A stretch of DNA of 22,230 nt from a virus, in IMG/VR virus record IMGVR_UViG_3300008114_000345, positions 1-22,230 of that record, one strand, 5' to 3'. Below are positions 12,801 through 22,230 of the stretch, piece by piece. The translations under genes were made by a program, and so were the position numbers. The notes under the pieces are model-generated. The model saw nothing but the letters and a program-made list of their open reading frames with translations, was not told where the DNA came from and did no database searches. Within the stretch, counting starts at the first letter, position 1; every line of letters begins with the position of its first letter.

Positions 12801-15050
12801 ATGGCTGTAGGTAATGAGAAGATCTATAGATCATTTACCAAGGGATTAATTACTGAGGCTAGTCCTCTTACATACCCTGAGAATGCTTCTATAGATGAAG
12901 AAAACTTCGTCCTTAATCGTAATGGTTCTAGATCTAGACGTCTAGGATTAGACTACGAAGGAGGATATGCTCTCACGTCTACAGGTTTTACTGCTAGTTC
13001 TTTAGCTACAGGTAAGCAATCATTTCATAAATGGGATATGCCAGGTGGTGATACCACAGTAGCTATAGGTGTTGTTCGTATTCTAGATAAACTATGGTTC
13101 CTTGATCTACTTACAAGTGCTCCTAGTGATAATCTACTCAATGGTGGATCTTCAATAACTTTAGCAGGTCTTGGTGACGCTGATATTGAAACCTCTACAA
13201 TTAACAATAAACTTATTATTGTTTCTGAAGATCTTACCTATCCTATATTACTTTCTTATAATTCAAGTACCGATACTGTAACTCAATCAACTATTACAGT
13301 TGAAGTTAGAGATATCTGGGGTGTAGACGATAATCTTTTAGTTAATCAAAGACCTACTACATTAACAGTTAAACATAAATATAATTTAAGAAATCAAGGT
13401 TGGTCTCCAACCGTTCAAACTACTACAGGTGCAGATGCTATTGATCGCACTTTTACTCAATTAGCTGTTTATCCTTCTAATGCTGATCAATGGGTAACTG
13501 GTAAGATAACTAATCCTAGTTCAGCTGATTTTGAAAAGTATGATGGTACAACTCTACAAAGAAACTCTACATCTAATTATCAAGTTGCTAAAGGCAGTTA
13601 TATTATTGATGCTTTTAACCGAGGAGTTGAAAGAGAAGGTAATTCAGGTATAACAGGTTTACCTTTAGATAAAGAAACAGGTGCTTTCTCTACAGTAGCC
13701 TCTTATGCAGGTCGTATATTCTATTCAGGAGTTAATTCAGCTATTTCAGGAGGAGACTCAAGATCTCCTAACTATAGTGGTTATGTATTCTTTACTAGTA
13801 TTATTACTGGAGATGATAAACTAGGTGTTTGTTATCAAGAAGCTGACCCTACAGACTCTAATATTAATGATTTAGTTACTACTGACGGTGGTACTATTCA
13901 GATTCCAGAAGCAACTCAAATTGTCAAGATTGTTTCTAGCCAAGCATCACTATTAGTTTTTGCAGATAATGGCGTATGGGAAGTTTATGGAGATACTGGT
14001 GGCTTTATTGCTACATCTTTCCAAACAAGTAAAGTATCAACCAATGGTGTTAAGAATCCTAAGTCTATTGTTAATGTTAATGGTAACTTTGTTTACTGGT
14101 CTAAAGCTGGTATTTATTTATTAACTCCAGATCCTTCTTCTGGTAGATTTACTGCTAAGTCTATTTCATTAACTACTATTCAATCTTTATTCTTAGATAT
14201 TCCAACTGTAGGTAAAAACTATTGTAAAGGTTTCTTTGATGAAAAAGAAAATCGTGTTCGTTGGTTATATAATGATTCTGATAACTATGATACATCTAAT
14301 TATATTAATAGGTATAATAAAGAGTTAATACTAGATCTTACTCTAGAAGCTTTCTATGTAAACTCATTTTCTAGTTTAGCATCTAACTCTCCTTACATAG
14401 CAGACTATATTGAGATCCCAGGTTACTCTGTAGGTAATCAAGATACTAATGTATTAGTAGCTACTGATGAAGTTATTATTACTGCTGGAGACGCTGTACT
14501 TATTACCGCAAGTGTTATTGCATCTAGAAGTTCACAGTTTAGTTTCTTAACTATAAGAGGTACTTCATTTACTGTATCTAAGTTTAGTAATAAAAAGTTT
14601 ACTGATTGGGAAACAGCAGGGTCTGGTACAGGTGCAAACTACTTAAGTTACTTAATTACTGGTTATGAGTTATTTGGTGATGTTATGAGGAATAAACAAA
14701 TTCCTTATATCTTCTTTTACTTTAATAGAACTGAAGATGGCTTTACTGATATAGGTTCATCTTTAGCTATTGATAACCCATCATCTTGTTTAGTACAAGC
14801 TCAATGGAACTGGGCAGACTCTGTTAATAGTGGTAAATGGGGTAATCAATTCCAAGCATATAGACTCTTACGTAATTATATACCTAGTGGCTCTGGAGAT
14901 CCATTTGATTATGGTGACTCTGTTATTGTTACTAAGAATAAACTAAGAGGTTCTGGTAAAACAATCAGTCTTAAGATTCAGTCTGAGGCTGGTAAAGATA
15001 TGCAAATACTTGGTTGGGGAGTCTCCGCAGTAGCTACAAGTAAACCGTAA
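12801..15050 (+). CDS. Tail tubular protein B (gp12-like nozzle)
   Basis: A 749-aa protein with N-terminus KIYRSFTKGLITEASPLTYP (7-26) and DEENFVLNRNGSRSRRLGLD (31-50), the clear signature of podovirus nozzle proteins. The rest is beta-rich, as in the known beta-propeller nozzle, with FADNGVWEVYGDTGGF in the middle and FTAKSISLTTIQS after it. It forms the tail tube tip and contacts fibres. Length matches T7 gp12 (794 aa). It has AAGGAG 7 nt before the ATG, and its stop overlaps the next gene by TAATG. Confidence 0.92.
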   Translation: MAVGNEKIYRSFTKGLITEASPLTYPENASIDEENFVLNRNGSRSRRLGLDYEGGYALTSTGFTASSLATGKQSFHKWDMPGGDTTVAIGVVRILDKLWFLDLLTSAPSDNLLNGGSSITLAGLGDADIETSTINNKLIIVSEDLTYPILLSYNSSTDTVTQSTITVEVRDIWGVDDNLLVNQRPTTLTVKHKYNLRNQGWSPTVQTTTGADAIDRTFTQLAVYPSNADQWVTGKITNPSSADFEKYDGTTLQRNSTSNYQVAKGSYIIDAFNRGVEREGNSGITGLPLDKETGAFSTVASYAGRIFYSGVNSAISGGDSRSPNYSGYVFFTSIITGDDKLGVCYQEADPTDSNINDLVTTDGGTIQIPEATQIVKIVSSQASLLVFADNGVWEVYGDTGGFIATSFQTSKVSTNGVKNPKSIVNVNGNFVYWSKAGIYLLTPDPSSGRFTAKSISLTTIQSLFLDIPTVGKNYCKGFFDEKENRVRWLYNDSDNYDTSNYINRYNKELILDLTLEAFYVNSFSSLASNSPYIADYIEIPGYSVGNQDTNVLVATDEVIITAGDAVLITASVIASRSSQFSFLTIRGTSFTVSKFSNKKFTDWETAGSGTGANYLSYLITGYELFGDVMRNKQIPYIFFYFNRTEDGFTDIGSSLAIDNPSSCLVQAQWNWADSVNSGKWGNQFQAYRLLRNYIPSGSGDPFDYGDSVIVTKNKLRGSGKTISLKIQSEAGKDMQILGWGVSAVATSKP

Positions 15051-15355
15051 TGAGTTTAAAAGTAATATATAAAGAAGAAGATAATGGTTTTGTAGGTTTA
15101 AGTTATGAACCATTCTTACAAAAGACCATAATGCATTTAGAGTTTAAAAGATGGAACTTAACTGAATGTAGAAGATATAAAAAAGTTTGGAATGTTATTA
15201 AAAAAAGTTTAAAAGAATCAGGTTTTACAGAGGTACATAGTTTATGTGACTCTGAAAGAGCAGTAAAATTTAATAAGTTTTGGGGATTTAAGGATACTGG
15301 GTTTATAGCTCAGGTAGAAGATGGTTATAGATATATTTTAAAATTGGAGTTATAA
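15050..15355 (+). CDS. gp13-like internal virion protein A (GNAT-related)
   Basis: A 101-aa protein, MSLKVIYKEEDNGFVGLSYE, with FTEVHSLCDSERAVKFNKFW and GFKDTGFIAQVEDGYRYILK near the end. The last block resembles the C-terminal strand-helix-strand of GNAT-fold proteins. The place, between tail tube B and the gp14-like gene, is that of T7 gp13, and GNAT-like proteins at that locus are known from related phages. The acetyl-CoA pyrophosphate-binding loop (Q/RxxGxG/A) is not evident in this short ORF, so catalysis is doubtful. ATG 15050 overlaps the tail tube B stop. Confidence 0.6.
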   Translation: MSLKVIYKEEDNGFVGLSYEPFLQKTIMHLEFKRWNLTECRRYKKVWNVIKKSLKESGFTEVHSLCDSERAVKFNKFWGFKDTGFIAQVEDGYRYILKLEL

Positions 15356-15357
15356 TT

Positions 15358-15894
15358 ATGAAACATAAGAATGTAAGGAAAGTAGGATATGGTGGTGCAG
15401 TAGCAGCAGTAACTACTGTTTTTAAAGCTGTATCTCCCATTATTTCTGCAGCTAGTGCAGTTATGGGTGTGGTTAGTTCTCAACAACAAAGAAAAGCTAC
15501 AACTCAGGCTGCGGCAGCTACTGAACGTCAATCTGATCTACAAAATAGATTAAATGACATTAATGCTCAAAGACAAAGAATAGCTCAAATGAGAGAAGCT
15601 CGTATCAGACGTGCTCAAATTACTACAGAAACTACTGGTGGTGGTTTAGGATTAACAGGTACATCTTCATCAGTTGGTTCTATTGGTGCAGTATCTTCTC
15701 AAGAGGCTAGTAATATTGGTGCTATCAATACTCAAGCAGGTTTTGGTAAAGCTATTGGTACAGCTGGTACTGAAGCTTACACAGCTATGGGTGAAGCTAA
15801 AGGATGGCAAGATATTGGTCAATTATCTGGTAAGGTATTTGACTTATCTGGTGGCTTTGAATCAATGAAAAAAATTGGATCTATTTTTGGTTAA
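15358..15894 (+). CDS. gp14-like internal virion protein B (ejection pore)
   Basis: A 178-aa protein with a basic start (MKHKNVRKVG), a hydrophobic stretch (residues ~12-40, AVSPIISAASAVMGVV), a coiled-coil core rich in Gln/Arg (41-88, QRQRIAQMREARIRRAQI), then Gly/Ser/Thr-rich segments (SSVGSIGAVSSQEASNIGAI) and a Gly-rich end. This layout matches T7 gp14, which inserts in the outer membrane during DNA ejection. GGAG precedes the ATG by 8 nt. It begins the ejection-protein module and is followed by the 1608-aa gene after a 14-nt gap. Confidence 0.85.
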   Translation: MKHKNVRKVGYGGAVAAVTTVFKAVSPIISAASAVMGVVSSQQQRKATTQAAAATERQSDLQNRLNDINAQRQRIAQMREARIRRAQITTETTGGGLGLTGTSSSVGSIGAVSSQEASNIGAINTQAGFGKAIGTAGTEAYTAMGEAKGWQDIGQLSGKVFDLSGGFESMKKIGSIFG

Positions 15895-15908
15895 ACTAGG
15901 ATAAATTG

Positions 15909-18900
15909 ATGGAATTCTCTGAAGATTTTGTACTACCTACCATAGAAGTAACTAATAAGCCTGTTCCTGAAACACAGGCTAGTGATGATGCTTTCTATGC
16001 TGCAGGATCTTATAGTAATGATCCGATTAATGACTATACAAGAATGTATGGTGAATTAACGCAGGAAGGGTACTCACAATCTTTAGAAGATGCTAAAAAG
16101 ATGTGGATGAATGAACAGTCTTCTTCTAATAAAGAAGCTGTTCTAGGTCTCATTAATGATCCATCACTATCTAGAGAACAAAAAAGAAACATCTTATCTA
16201 CATACTCTGTCACAGGATATATCTCTACTGATATCAAAGATAAGTATGTTCAAAGAGCCGCATCAGTTACAATGGGAGATACCCATTTAGATGATTCATC
16301 TCAAGATACTAATGTTAACCTATTGCCTACTAAAAAACTAGAGATTGCTTCTAGAAAAGAAGACTATAGTAAAGAAAGTTTTCTTGACTCTGTAATCGAG
16401 AACTCCACAGCTATCTGGGAAGGTATTACTCCAGGCCTTATTATCAGAAAACCTGATGGAACTATTGATTTCAGAAAGACTCTTGCTCCATCTCAAATTG
16501 CTAAAGATGTAGGAGGAGAACTCTTAGGACTAGCTAACTTCTTTACTAGTATTCCTAACTTCTTAGAGTCTAGAGGCCATGCGTTTACTAGTATTACTAA
16601 ACAAGCTTTAAATAAAGAGAACATAGACTGGCAAGGTTCCTTAGCTAGAGGTGAAGAATGGGCTGAAACAAGTCCTATCGTCTCTTGGTCTGACTGGAGA
16701 CTTGAAACTATAGTTAAGAAACTAGGTTTAGAGTCAGAGTTTGAAACTGTTAAGAAAGAGTTTGAAGGATCAGTAATCAATAACATTCAAGGTGGTATTG
16801 GAACTGTCGTTCAAAAACTAGATCAAGCTGGTGTAGACTCAGGTAAAACTAAACCAGGACAAGTCCAAGTTATTACTGATGCTGCTATGATCTTTGGTGG
16901 TCCTTTATTTAAAGGAGCTAAAGCTCTTGGAAAGAAACTTAAAACTCAATCTGAAACTATTGATGTTCGTCCTGATAGCCCTATTGATAACACAGTAGAA
17001 GCTAATCCAGGTGTTGCTGCTCCAATTATTAAAGCTGGTATTGAGGATTCATCAGGTCAAACAGCTACATCTATAGGTGCTGGTGAACCAGGTGTACTCA
17101 TTCATAAGTACGTTTTACCTAAAACGAGTGAAAAATTCCCTGATGTTCGTAACAATCCTGACTTACATAGAGACATTATTGAATTAAATAAGAAGTTAGA
17201 AAACGTTCTAGAAACTACACGCTTTGATCCTAATATCATTAACGTAGAAGAAAGAATGGGTGATATTTCTGCGGTTAATAGAATCATTAACGAAAGAACT
17301 GCTCCTACTTACATGCAATCTAACTCAAGAGTTAACGTTGCAGATACTACATTTGAATTTAAAGCTGTCTTTGGTCGTGATAGTAACTACTTATTTAACT
17401 CTAGAGAGAGTGTTATTAATGCTTATGATAATTTAAAATCATTAGTTGATACCTTACCTGCAGAAGAAAAAGGTTCAGTATACATTACTGACAGAGTTAC
17501 TGGTCAAAAATATACTCCTGATTCCCTAAGAGCTGATCCTAAATTTACATCAGATGTAATGGATAATAAACAGTTTGCAGTAGAGTGGGAATATAAGAAA
17601 GACTATGACTTACTAGATGTAACTCTTAATGGTCCTGACTCTGTAAAAACTATTCTAGACTTCGGTATTAAGTTTGACATCTCTAAGATTGCTCAAACTA
17701 CATTTGGTAAATGGATTACTCCTTCTGGTAAGTTTGCACCTTGGATTGAACAAGGTTTAGGTAGACAGTCTGAAAGAGCAGCATACCTATCTTCACAAAC
17801 TCTTAACATTATCAAGACTAAACTAGGTGATGGTAAACTTAAACCAGAACTAGCAGCAGTAGTATCTGATGCCCTAGATCAAGGTAGAGAGTTATTTACT
17901 AAAGCAGAGTTAAGAGCTAAGTTCCCTAAGTTATCTACAGCTGAACTAGAAGCTTTATTCGAGAAACAAGTATACTGGAGACAAGTTAATTACTTTGATC
18001 TTGCTCTTACTGATAGAGCACGTCGTAATGAACTATTCCAAAAAGGATACAAACAAGGATTATACAAAGATAATGGCTACATAGGAGCCGCTAGGACTGA
18101 TTTTTCTTTCGTGGGTGAGGGTAGCCTACCACCTAAATCTGTATGGGATCTTACATTAGACCTACCTGTTGAGTTTGAATTAGACAGAGCTAAGACTGAT
18201 GGTGTATATAATGTTGGTGGCAAACAACTTGTCCTTCTTGAGAAGTCATTCACTGACGCATCTACTGGTAAGATCTATGAGTATGGATTGGTAGGAGATA
18301 GAGTAAAACTAGACGTATTACCACAAAAGATTATTAGAAGAATACCTGGATACTCTCCTATTCTATACAAAGAACACTTCTTTATTGATGCTGTTCCAAA
18401 CGAATTAAATGTAAATGGATACTTAATCCAAGACAAAACTAAACTAGAAAACTATTCTAGAACTGTGGCAGCTGCTTCTACTAAGTATGAAGCTGATGCT
18501 TTACTTACAGAGTTCCAAAGAAGGTATCCTGATCAAAAGGTTACTTTGAGAAAAGCTAGAGAGGAATCTTTATCAGATAGAGTTTCTTTATACGAAGTAC
18601 ATGGGGATATAGTTCGTAATGCTATGCGTAGAGGGGAGCGTTTACCGTCATTAAATGGTCCTGCTAGGATAGAAGATCCTCTTTCAGCTTTAATTAAAAC
18701 ATCTCAAAGTCTTGCTAGAATGGATACAATGAGATCTTACAAAGATGTCTTTGAATCTTATTTCATTAAGAACTACAAAGAATTCTTACCTAGAGTTAGA
18801 GAAGGTGAGTTTCCACCTAGAATAGAACTCATTGAACCCTTACCAAGAGCTATGAGTGAGGCTGAGAAAGCTAAGTTTGAGAAAGCCAAAGCAGAGTTTG

Positions 18901-20735
18901 AATACTACAGCACCATTACTTCTTTTGCAGAATGGTCTGATTCTATTCCTAGTGCTCTTGTTGGTGTAGCTGATGTTCTAGAAAAATATAAAGTTCCAGG
19001 TAATGTACTACGTGAGATTGGTAACAAGAATATGATTATCAATGCTCCACAAAGAATAGCTTCTTTATTCTATATTACTCTTAACGTTCCTAGACAATGG
19101 TTCGTACAAACACAACCTATCTTTGAAATGGTTGTAGCTAATCCTATTAAAGGATCTAAGAACGTAGCATTAATGCTTGCTACTAGATTAGCTGTACTAG
19201 ATGATGCTAGAATGTTAAAACCTTATAAGAACTTAGTAAGTAAGTTTGCGCACTCTTCTGTAAAGAACTTAGTAGATAAAGCTGAGTTTGATGCTACAGT
19301 TAAAGCTATGAAAGAGTCTGGTTTATTCCAAGGTGTTGATCAAAACTTATTAGTTAATCAAATCTTAACAGATTCTACTAGACCTTTAATTGAAACTCCA
19401 TTAGAAAGAGGAGTTGCTAATGTTACTGCAGTTCCTAGTGCTACTGTAAGATTAGCTAGAGCAGTTGGCTTTGATGCAGCTGAGTTATCTAATAGAATGT
19501 TTATGTGGTTACAAGCTAAGGATTTCTGGTTAGAACAAAATCCAGGTAAGAACTGGAATACTCCAGCAGCTCGTGAGGCTATCTCATATGAAGCTTGGAG
19601 ATTATCAGGTTCTATGAGTAGAGCAGGGTCATTACCATATCAACGTGGTGCTTTATCATTCTTGATGCAGTTCGCTGCAATCACACAAAAACAATTCCTA
19701 CTTGGTTTCCAAGAGGGTGGTAGTATTCTTACAAGATCCGATAGAGCTAGACTCTTAGCGTCTAGAGGATTACTATGGGGTGCCTACGGTGTAATCGGTG
19801 GTAAGATCCTAATGGATGCTCTAACAGCTACTCAAGATCCTGACATTCTTAAATTAAAAGAAGAGATCAGAAAAGGTGCTTATGATAGAGTTATGAATGG
19901 TCTATTTAAAGCCCTTGCAGGAGATGACATTGATCCTAAGATTAACTTCTCTAAAGACATTAACCCATATGGTGAGTCTGGTTTAGGTATTCCTTACATT
20001 GATTTAGCAGTAGAGATTGTTAAAACTTTAAATGGTGAAACTAACGGATTTAGATTCCCAGCACTATCAGCTATTGGTCGTATCCCTGATACTATTAATA
20101 CTCTTAATTCATGGTTAGCTACTAAAGAGATCACAGATCAAAACTTTGGTCGTGTAGTATTAGAAGCTTCTCGCTTTGCTTCAGGTATGGATAACTGGGC
20201 TAAAGCTCAGGTAATGCTTGCAATCAATGACAAGATTACTAAACAAGGTAAACCTCTTGGTCTAGAGTCTACTCGTGCAGAAGCATTTGCTCAAATCATA
20301 GGCTTTACTACTACTAAAGAAGAAGACATCTGGGCAGCAGCTAATGTTAAGAAAGATAGAACTACAGAAGTTAAAGACATGGCATCTAGTATCCATAGAG
20401 AATTAATTAAGATTATTTCAGATCCTGATATTAAGAATGATCCTAATTTAGAATCTACTAAACGAGCTCTTGTTAACAGTTTCTTATCTACTCTACAAGA
20501 TGATGATGGTACTAAATGGGACAAAGACAAGATTAAAGAGGTCAGAGATCAAATCTGGGAGTTAGATAAAGAAACCAGAAGAACTCTAAAACGTAGTTTA
20601 ATTGAATATACTTGGACTAAAATGAATAACCAGTATAATGAAAACAATCAAAAACTAGAGAATTTATTGAAAGATAAACAAAACGAATCAACATTTGAGT
20701 TACTTAATACTATACACGGAAGGGAAAATCCATAA
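15909..20735 (+). CDS. Large internal virion (ejection) protein, 1608 aa
   Basis: I start at ATG 15909, with AGGA seven nt upstream, rather than the adjacent TTG 15906. It is a helical protein with a disordered acidic N-terminus (~1-150). Segments WEGITPGLIIRKPDG and GGELLGLANFFTSIPNFL form a region of amphipathic helices (~175-215). The middle (~600-720) has GRQSERAAYLSSQTLN, LRAKFPKLSTAELEALFEKQ. The C-terminal third has LNVPRQWFVQTQPIFEM and SGSMSRAGSLPYQRGALSFL (~1234-1253), then the hydrophobic GLLWGAYGVIGGKILMDAL (~1286-1305). The last block is known from large internal proteins such as T7 gp16, which spans the inner membrane during ejection. No SLT transglycosylase motif is seen. It ends by TAATG overlap. 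Confidence 0.82.
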   Translation: MEFSEDFVLPTIEVTNKPVPETQASDDAFYAAGSYSNDPINDYTRMYGELTQEGYSQSLEDAKKMWMNEQSSSNKEAVLGLINDPSLSREQKRNILSTYSVTGYISTDIKDKYVQRAASVTMGDTHLDDSSQDTNVNLLPTKKLEIASRKEDYSKESFLDSVIENSTAIWEGITPGLIIRKPDGTIDFRKTLAPSQIAKDVGGELLGLANFFTSIPNFLESRGHAFTSITKQALNKENIDWQGSLARGEEWAETSPIVSWSDWRLETIVKKLGLESEFETVKKEFEGSVINNIQGGIGTVVQKLDQAGVDSGKTKPGQVQVITDAAMIFGGPLFKGAKALGKKLKTQSETIDVRPDSPIDNTVEANPGVAAPIIKAGIEDSSGQTATSIGAGEPGVLIHKYVLPKTSEKFPDVRNNPDLHRDIIELNKKLENVLETTRFDPNIINVEERMGDISAVNRIINERTAPTYMQSNSRVNVADTTFEFKAVFGRDSNYLFNSRESVINAYDNLKSLVDTLPAEEKGSVYITDRVTGQKYTPDSLRADPKFTSDVMDNKQFAVEWEYKKDYDLLDVTLNGPDSVKTILDFGIKFDISKIAQTTFGKWITPSGKFAPWIEQGLGRQSERAAYLSSQTLNIIKTKLGDGKLKPELAAVVSDALDQGRELFTKAELRAKFPKLSTAELEALFEKQVYWRQVNYFDLALTDRARRNELFQKGYKQGLYKDNGYIGAARTDFSFVGEGSLPPKSVWDLTLDLPVEFELDRAKTDGVYNVGGKQLVLLEKSFTDASTGKIYEYGLVGDRVKLDVLPQKIIRRIPGYSPILYKEHFFIDAVPNELNVNGYLIQDKTKLENYSRTVAAASTKYEADALLTEFQRRYPDQKVTLRKAREESLSDRVSLYEVHGDIVRNAMRRGERLPSLNGPARIEDPLSALIKTSQSLARMDTMRSYKDVFESYFIKNYKEFLPRVREGEFPPRIELIEPLPRAMSEAEKAKFEKAKAEFEYYSTITSFAEWSDSIPSALVGVADVLEKYKVPGNVLREIGNKNMIINAPQRIASLFYITLNVPRQWFVQTQPIFEMVVANPIKGSKNVALMLATRLAVLDDARMLKPYKNLVSKFAHSSVKNLVDKAEFDATVKAMKESGLFQGVDQNLLVNQILTDSTRPLIETPLERGVANVTAVPSATVRLARAVGFDAAELSNRMFMWLQAKDFWLEQNPGKNWNTPAAREAISYEAWRLSGSMSRAGSLPYQRGALSFLMQFAAITQKQFLLGFQEGGSILTRSDRARLLASRGLLWGAYGVIGGKILMDALTATQDPDILKLKEEIRKGAYDRVMNGLFKALAGDDIDPKINFSKDINPYGESGLGIPYIDLAVEIVKTLNGETNGFRFPALSAIGRIPDTINTLNSWLATKEITDQNFGRVVLEASRFASGMDNWAKAQVMLAINDKITKQGKPLGLESTRAEAFAQIIGFTTTKEEDIWAAANVKKDRTTEVKDMASSIHRELIKIISDPDIKNDPNLESTKRALVNSFLSTLQDDDGTKWDKDKIKEVRDQIWELDKETRRTLKRSLIEYTWTKMNNQYNENNQKLENLLKDKQNESTFELLNTIHGRENP

Positions 20736-22230
20736 TGGCACAAGAACGCTTTTCACAAACAATGAGTCTACCAAGCTACTCAGCTAATCCTGTATCTAGT
20801 AGGGCAGGACTTATATCAAATGACTTATCTAATTTAGCGTTAACTGGTGGGTTTATTGCTGAAGGTGTAGGAGAAATGGTTAAGGCAGGTACAGTAAGTG
20901 ATATTGAATCTAGCATCAAAGCTAACATTGAAGAATATCAAAAACAAAGTCCTACTTTTATTTCTCAAACAAATTTAGATCTTAAGAATCTGCAAGATAA
21001 AGCTGTAGATCCTACAACAAAAGATGTAGAACTACCTGGTATTCTTAAGTCAATTAATGATAAGACTAACTTCTTACAAACTGCTAAGGATCAACGTAGG
21101 ATCAATGAGTATGAATTCTCTTCTCGTATTAATCAATTGACTCGTGATGCTGTAGCAAAGAACCCAGCTTTTACTAGAGAGATTTTATCTAGAGCTCAAC
21201 AAACTCTTGAACTAAACAATATCCAACAAACTATTAGAATGGATACTGCTTTGTATGAGTCTGTAAGAAAAACTCAACAAGAAGAAAGAAAGAATTTAAG
21301 AGAGTTAGGTGAGAAATTCTTTATCATGGCTCCTAAAGTTAGAGGAGAAGATGGTCAAGAATATCTAGATTATTCTGCTTTAGATACAGAAGTTCGTAAA
21401 GCTATGAATGATCAAAGAATAGCTAATAATGCAGAAATGCTTTCTAAGACTCAAAAGAATGTAAGTGAGGTTGAGTTACAAGAACTTGTTAATAACAATG
21501 TACATTGGTCTGTTGTTAATAATACTTATAGAAACTCTTTATCTCAGTTTAATACTCTTATGAAAGATCCTAGTGTGCCTCTTGATAAGAAGCTTACTAC
21601 TATTGATTTGTTAGCTAATCAACAAAAATTAGAGTTCTCTACTAAATTTGGTAAGTTTTATAGCAAGCCTGAGATCAAAGAAGCTGCTGACTTCCTCAAT
21701 AAACAAATTGATGGTTTAGTAACAGCCTTGAAGAATGATACTTCAGGTAAGAACTTTGCTGAGATTCTTGAAACTAATTCTAAGATCAATACTAAATTAT
21801 CTGAATTAGAGTTACGTAACATGGGTATTGACCCTGTATATACTAAGACTCTTAGTGATCTTGCTCCATATCTTAACAAGTTTAATCTTAACCCTAAACT
21901 AGAGAATGACTTAATTAACTATGGTAATCTTACTGTATCAGGTATCTTGAAAAAGATGCAAGACAATAGTGCTAACCCTAAAGATCAAAACACAGTTAAT
22001 AATGTATTTCAACCTGGTTCTATTATGTTACAGAATGGTCAGAAACTATCTATCAATGGTGGTTATTTGAACTCATCTATGAATAACATTAGTAAAGGTG
22101 ATGCTACAGTAGTTCCTGTCTTTAAACAATCTATTGATAACTATATCAGTTATATCAACTTTGATTCTGATTACTTAAGCAATAGAGACAGACAAGTACA
22201 ACAAAAGAAACAATTTGGTGCTATGGAAGA
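20735..22230 (+). CDS. Internal virion/structural protein (partial, 3' end outside window)
   Basis: ATG 20735 overlaps the previous stop (TAATG) and follows AAGGGA. The frame stays open for 498 codons to the window edge, so the end is not seen. The N-terminus is MAQERFSQTMSLPSYSANPV, then LSNLALTGGFIAEGVGEMVK. The rest is helical and Gln/Asn/Lys-rich (EFSSRINQLTRDAVAKNPAF, RMDTALYESVRKTQQ), with no membrane segment or catalytic motif in the visible part. Position after the gp16-like gene and the helical, secreted-type composition suggest another ejection or internal head protein, perhaps equivalent to T7 gp15. That assignment is inference. Confidence 0.75.
   Translation, partial: MAQERFSQTMSLPSYSANPVSSRAGLISNDLSNLALTGGFIAEGVGEMVKAGTVSDIESSIKANIEEYQKQSPTFISQTNLDLKNLQDKAVDPTTKDVELPGILKSINDKTNFLQTAKDQRRINEYEFSSRINQLTRDAVAKNPAFTREILSRAQQTLELNNIQQTIRMDTALYESVRKTQQEERKNLRELGEKFFIMAPKVRGEDGQEYLDYSALDTEVRKAMNDQRIANNAEMLSKTQKNVSEVELQELVNNNVHWSVVNNTYRNSLSQFNTLMKDPSVPLDKKLTTIDLLANQQKLEFSTKFGKFYSKPEIKEAADFLNKQIDGLVTALKNDTSGKNFAEILETNSKINTKLSELELRNMGIDPVYTKTLSDLAPYLNKFNLNPKLENDLINYGNLTVSGILKKMQDNSANPKDQNTVNNVFQPGSIMLQNGQKLSINGGYLNSSMNNISKGDATVVPVFKQSIDNYISYINFDSDYLSNRDRQVQQKKQFGAME

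Noticed and set aside
20612-20639. TTGGAC, 16 bp, TATAAT as a second promoter before the last gene
   Set aside because: The -35 is poor, it lies deep inside coding sequence of the 1608-aa gene, and such AT-rich hexamers are expected by chance here.
1-22230. tRNA genes, CRISPR arrays, insertion sequences or long direct repeats
   Set aside because: No cloverleaf, spaced repeat series, transposase or terminal inverted repeats were seen by eye; almost all bases are accounted for by phage structural genes.

Overview
The window is one continuous stretch of a lytic podovirus (short-tailed dsDNA phage) genome with T7-like virion architecture. It is AT-rich, every supported gene is on the + strand, and packing is tight, with many ATGA or TAATG start/stop overlaps. 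The gene order is T7's order circularly permuted: tail fibre/adhesin genes, lysis genes, small basic proteins, terminase large subunit, portal, scaffold, major capsid, tail tubes, internal virion (ejection) proteins. I see no host genes, RNA polymerase, tRNA, integrase or CRISPR. The small-gene families resemble those of aquatic phages (pelagiphage, cyanophage and freshwater podovirus types), so an aquatic bacterial host is a reasonable inference, but the sequence here does not name the host.

Region by region. 1-2921: the C-terminus of a C1q-like fibre protein, a 54-aa XkdW-like protein, a glycine-rich fibre, a 115-aa tail-associated protein, a carbohydrate-binding-like fibre and a 63-aa accessory protein. 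2902-3543: an HNH homing-type endonuclease wedged between the 63-aa gene and the holin-like gene, overlapping both. 3488-4296: lysis pair (holin-like membrane protein and M15 peptidase endolysin). 4312-5243: five consecutive tiny, very basic proteins of unknown role. 5243-8473: TerL and portal; the last ~16 portal codons look frameshifted. 8470-10981: what looks like a self-contained capsid transcription unit, with a near-consensus sigma70 promoter (TTGACT, 17 bp, TATAAT) whose expected start site falls on the ATG of the first gene, then a 73-aa protein, scaffold, major capsid protein, a 163-aa structural protein and a hairpin terminator. 10994-15355: head fibre, tail tube A, a capsid-N-terminus-like miniature ORF, two small proteins, tail tube B (nozzle) and a GNAT-like gp13 equivalent. 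15358-22230: gp14-like pore protein, a 1608-aa ejection protein, and a further structural protein running off the window end.

Together these genes build the particle. Scaffold and capsid form the procapsid on the portal, TerL packages DNA, the tubular A and B proteins and fibres complete the tail, and the internal proteins are ejected to form the channel across the envelope. Holin and peptidase release progeny. The most unusual features are the capsid N-terminus echo at 12343-12396 (13 of 18 residues identical to the true capsid start, cut exactly before the next gene's ribosome binding site), the promoter/leaderless start of the capsid cassette, the portal 3' frameshift signature, the HNH insertion that shares coding sequence with the holin gene, and the tandem set of basic mini-proteins.
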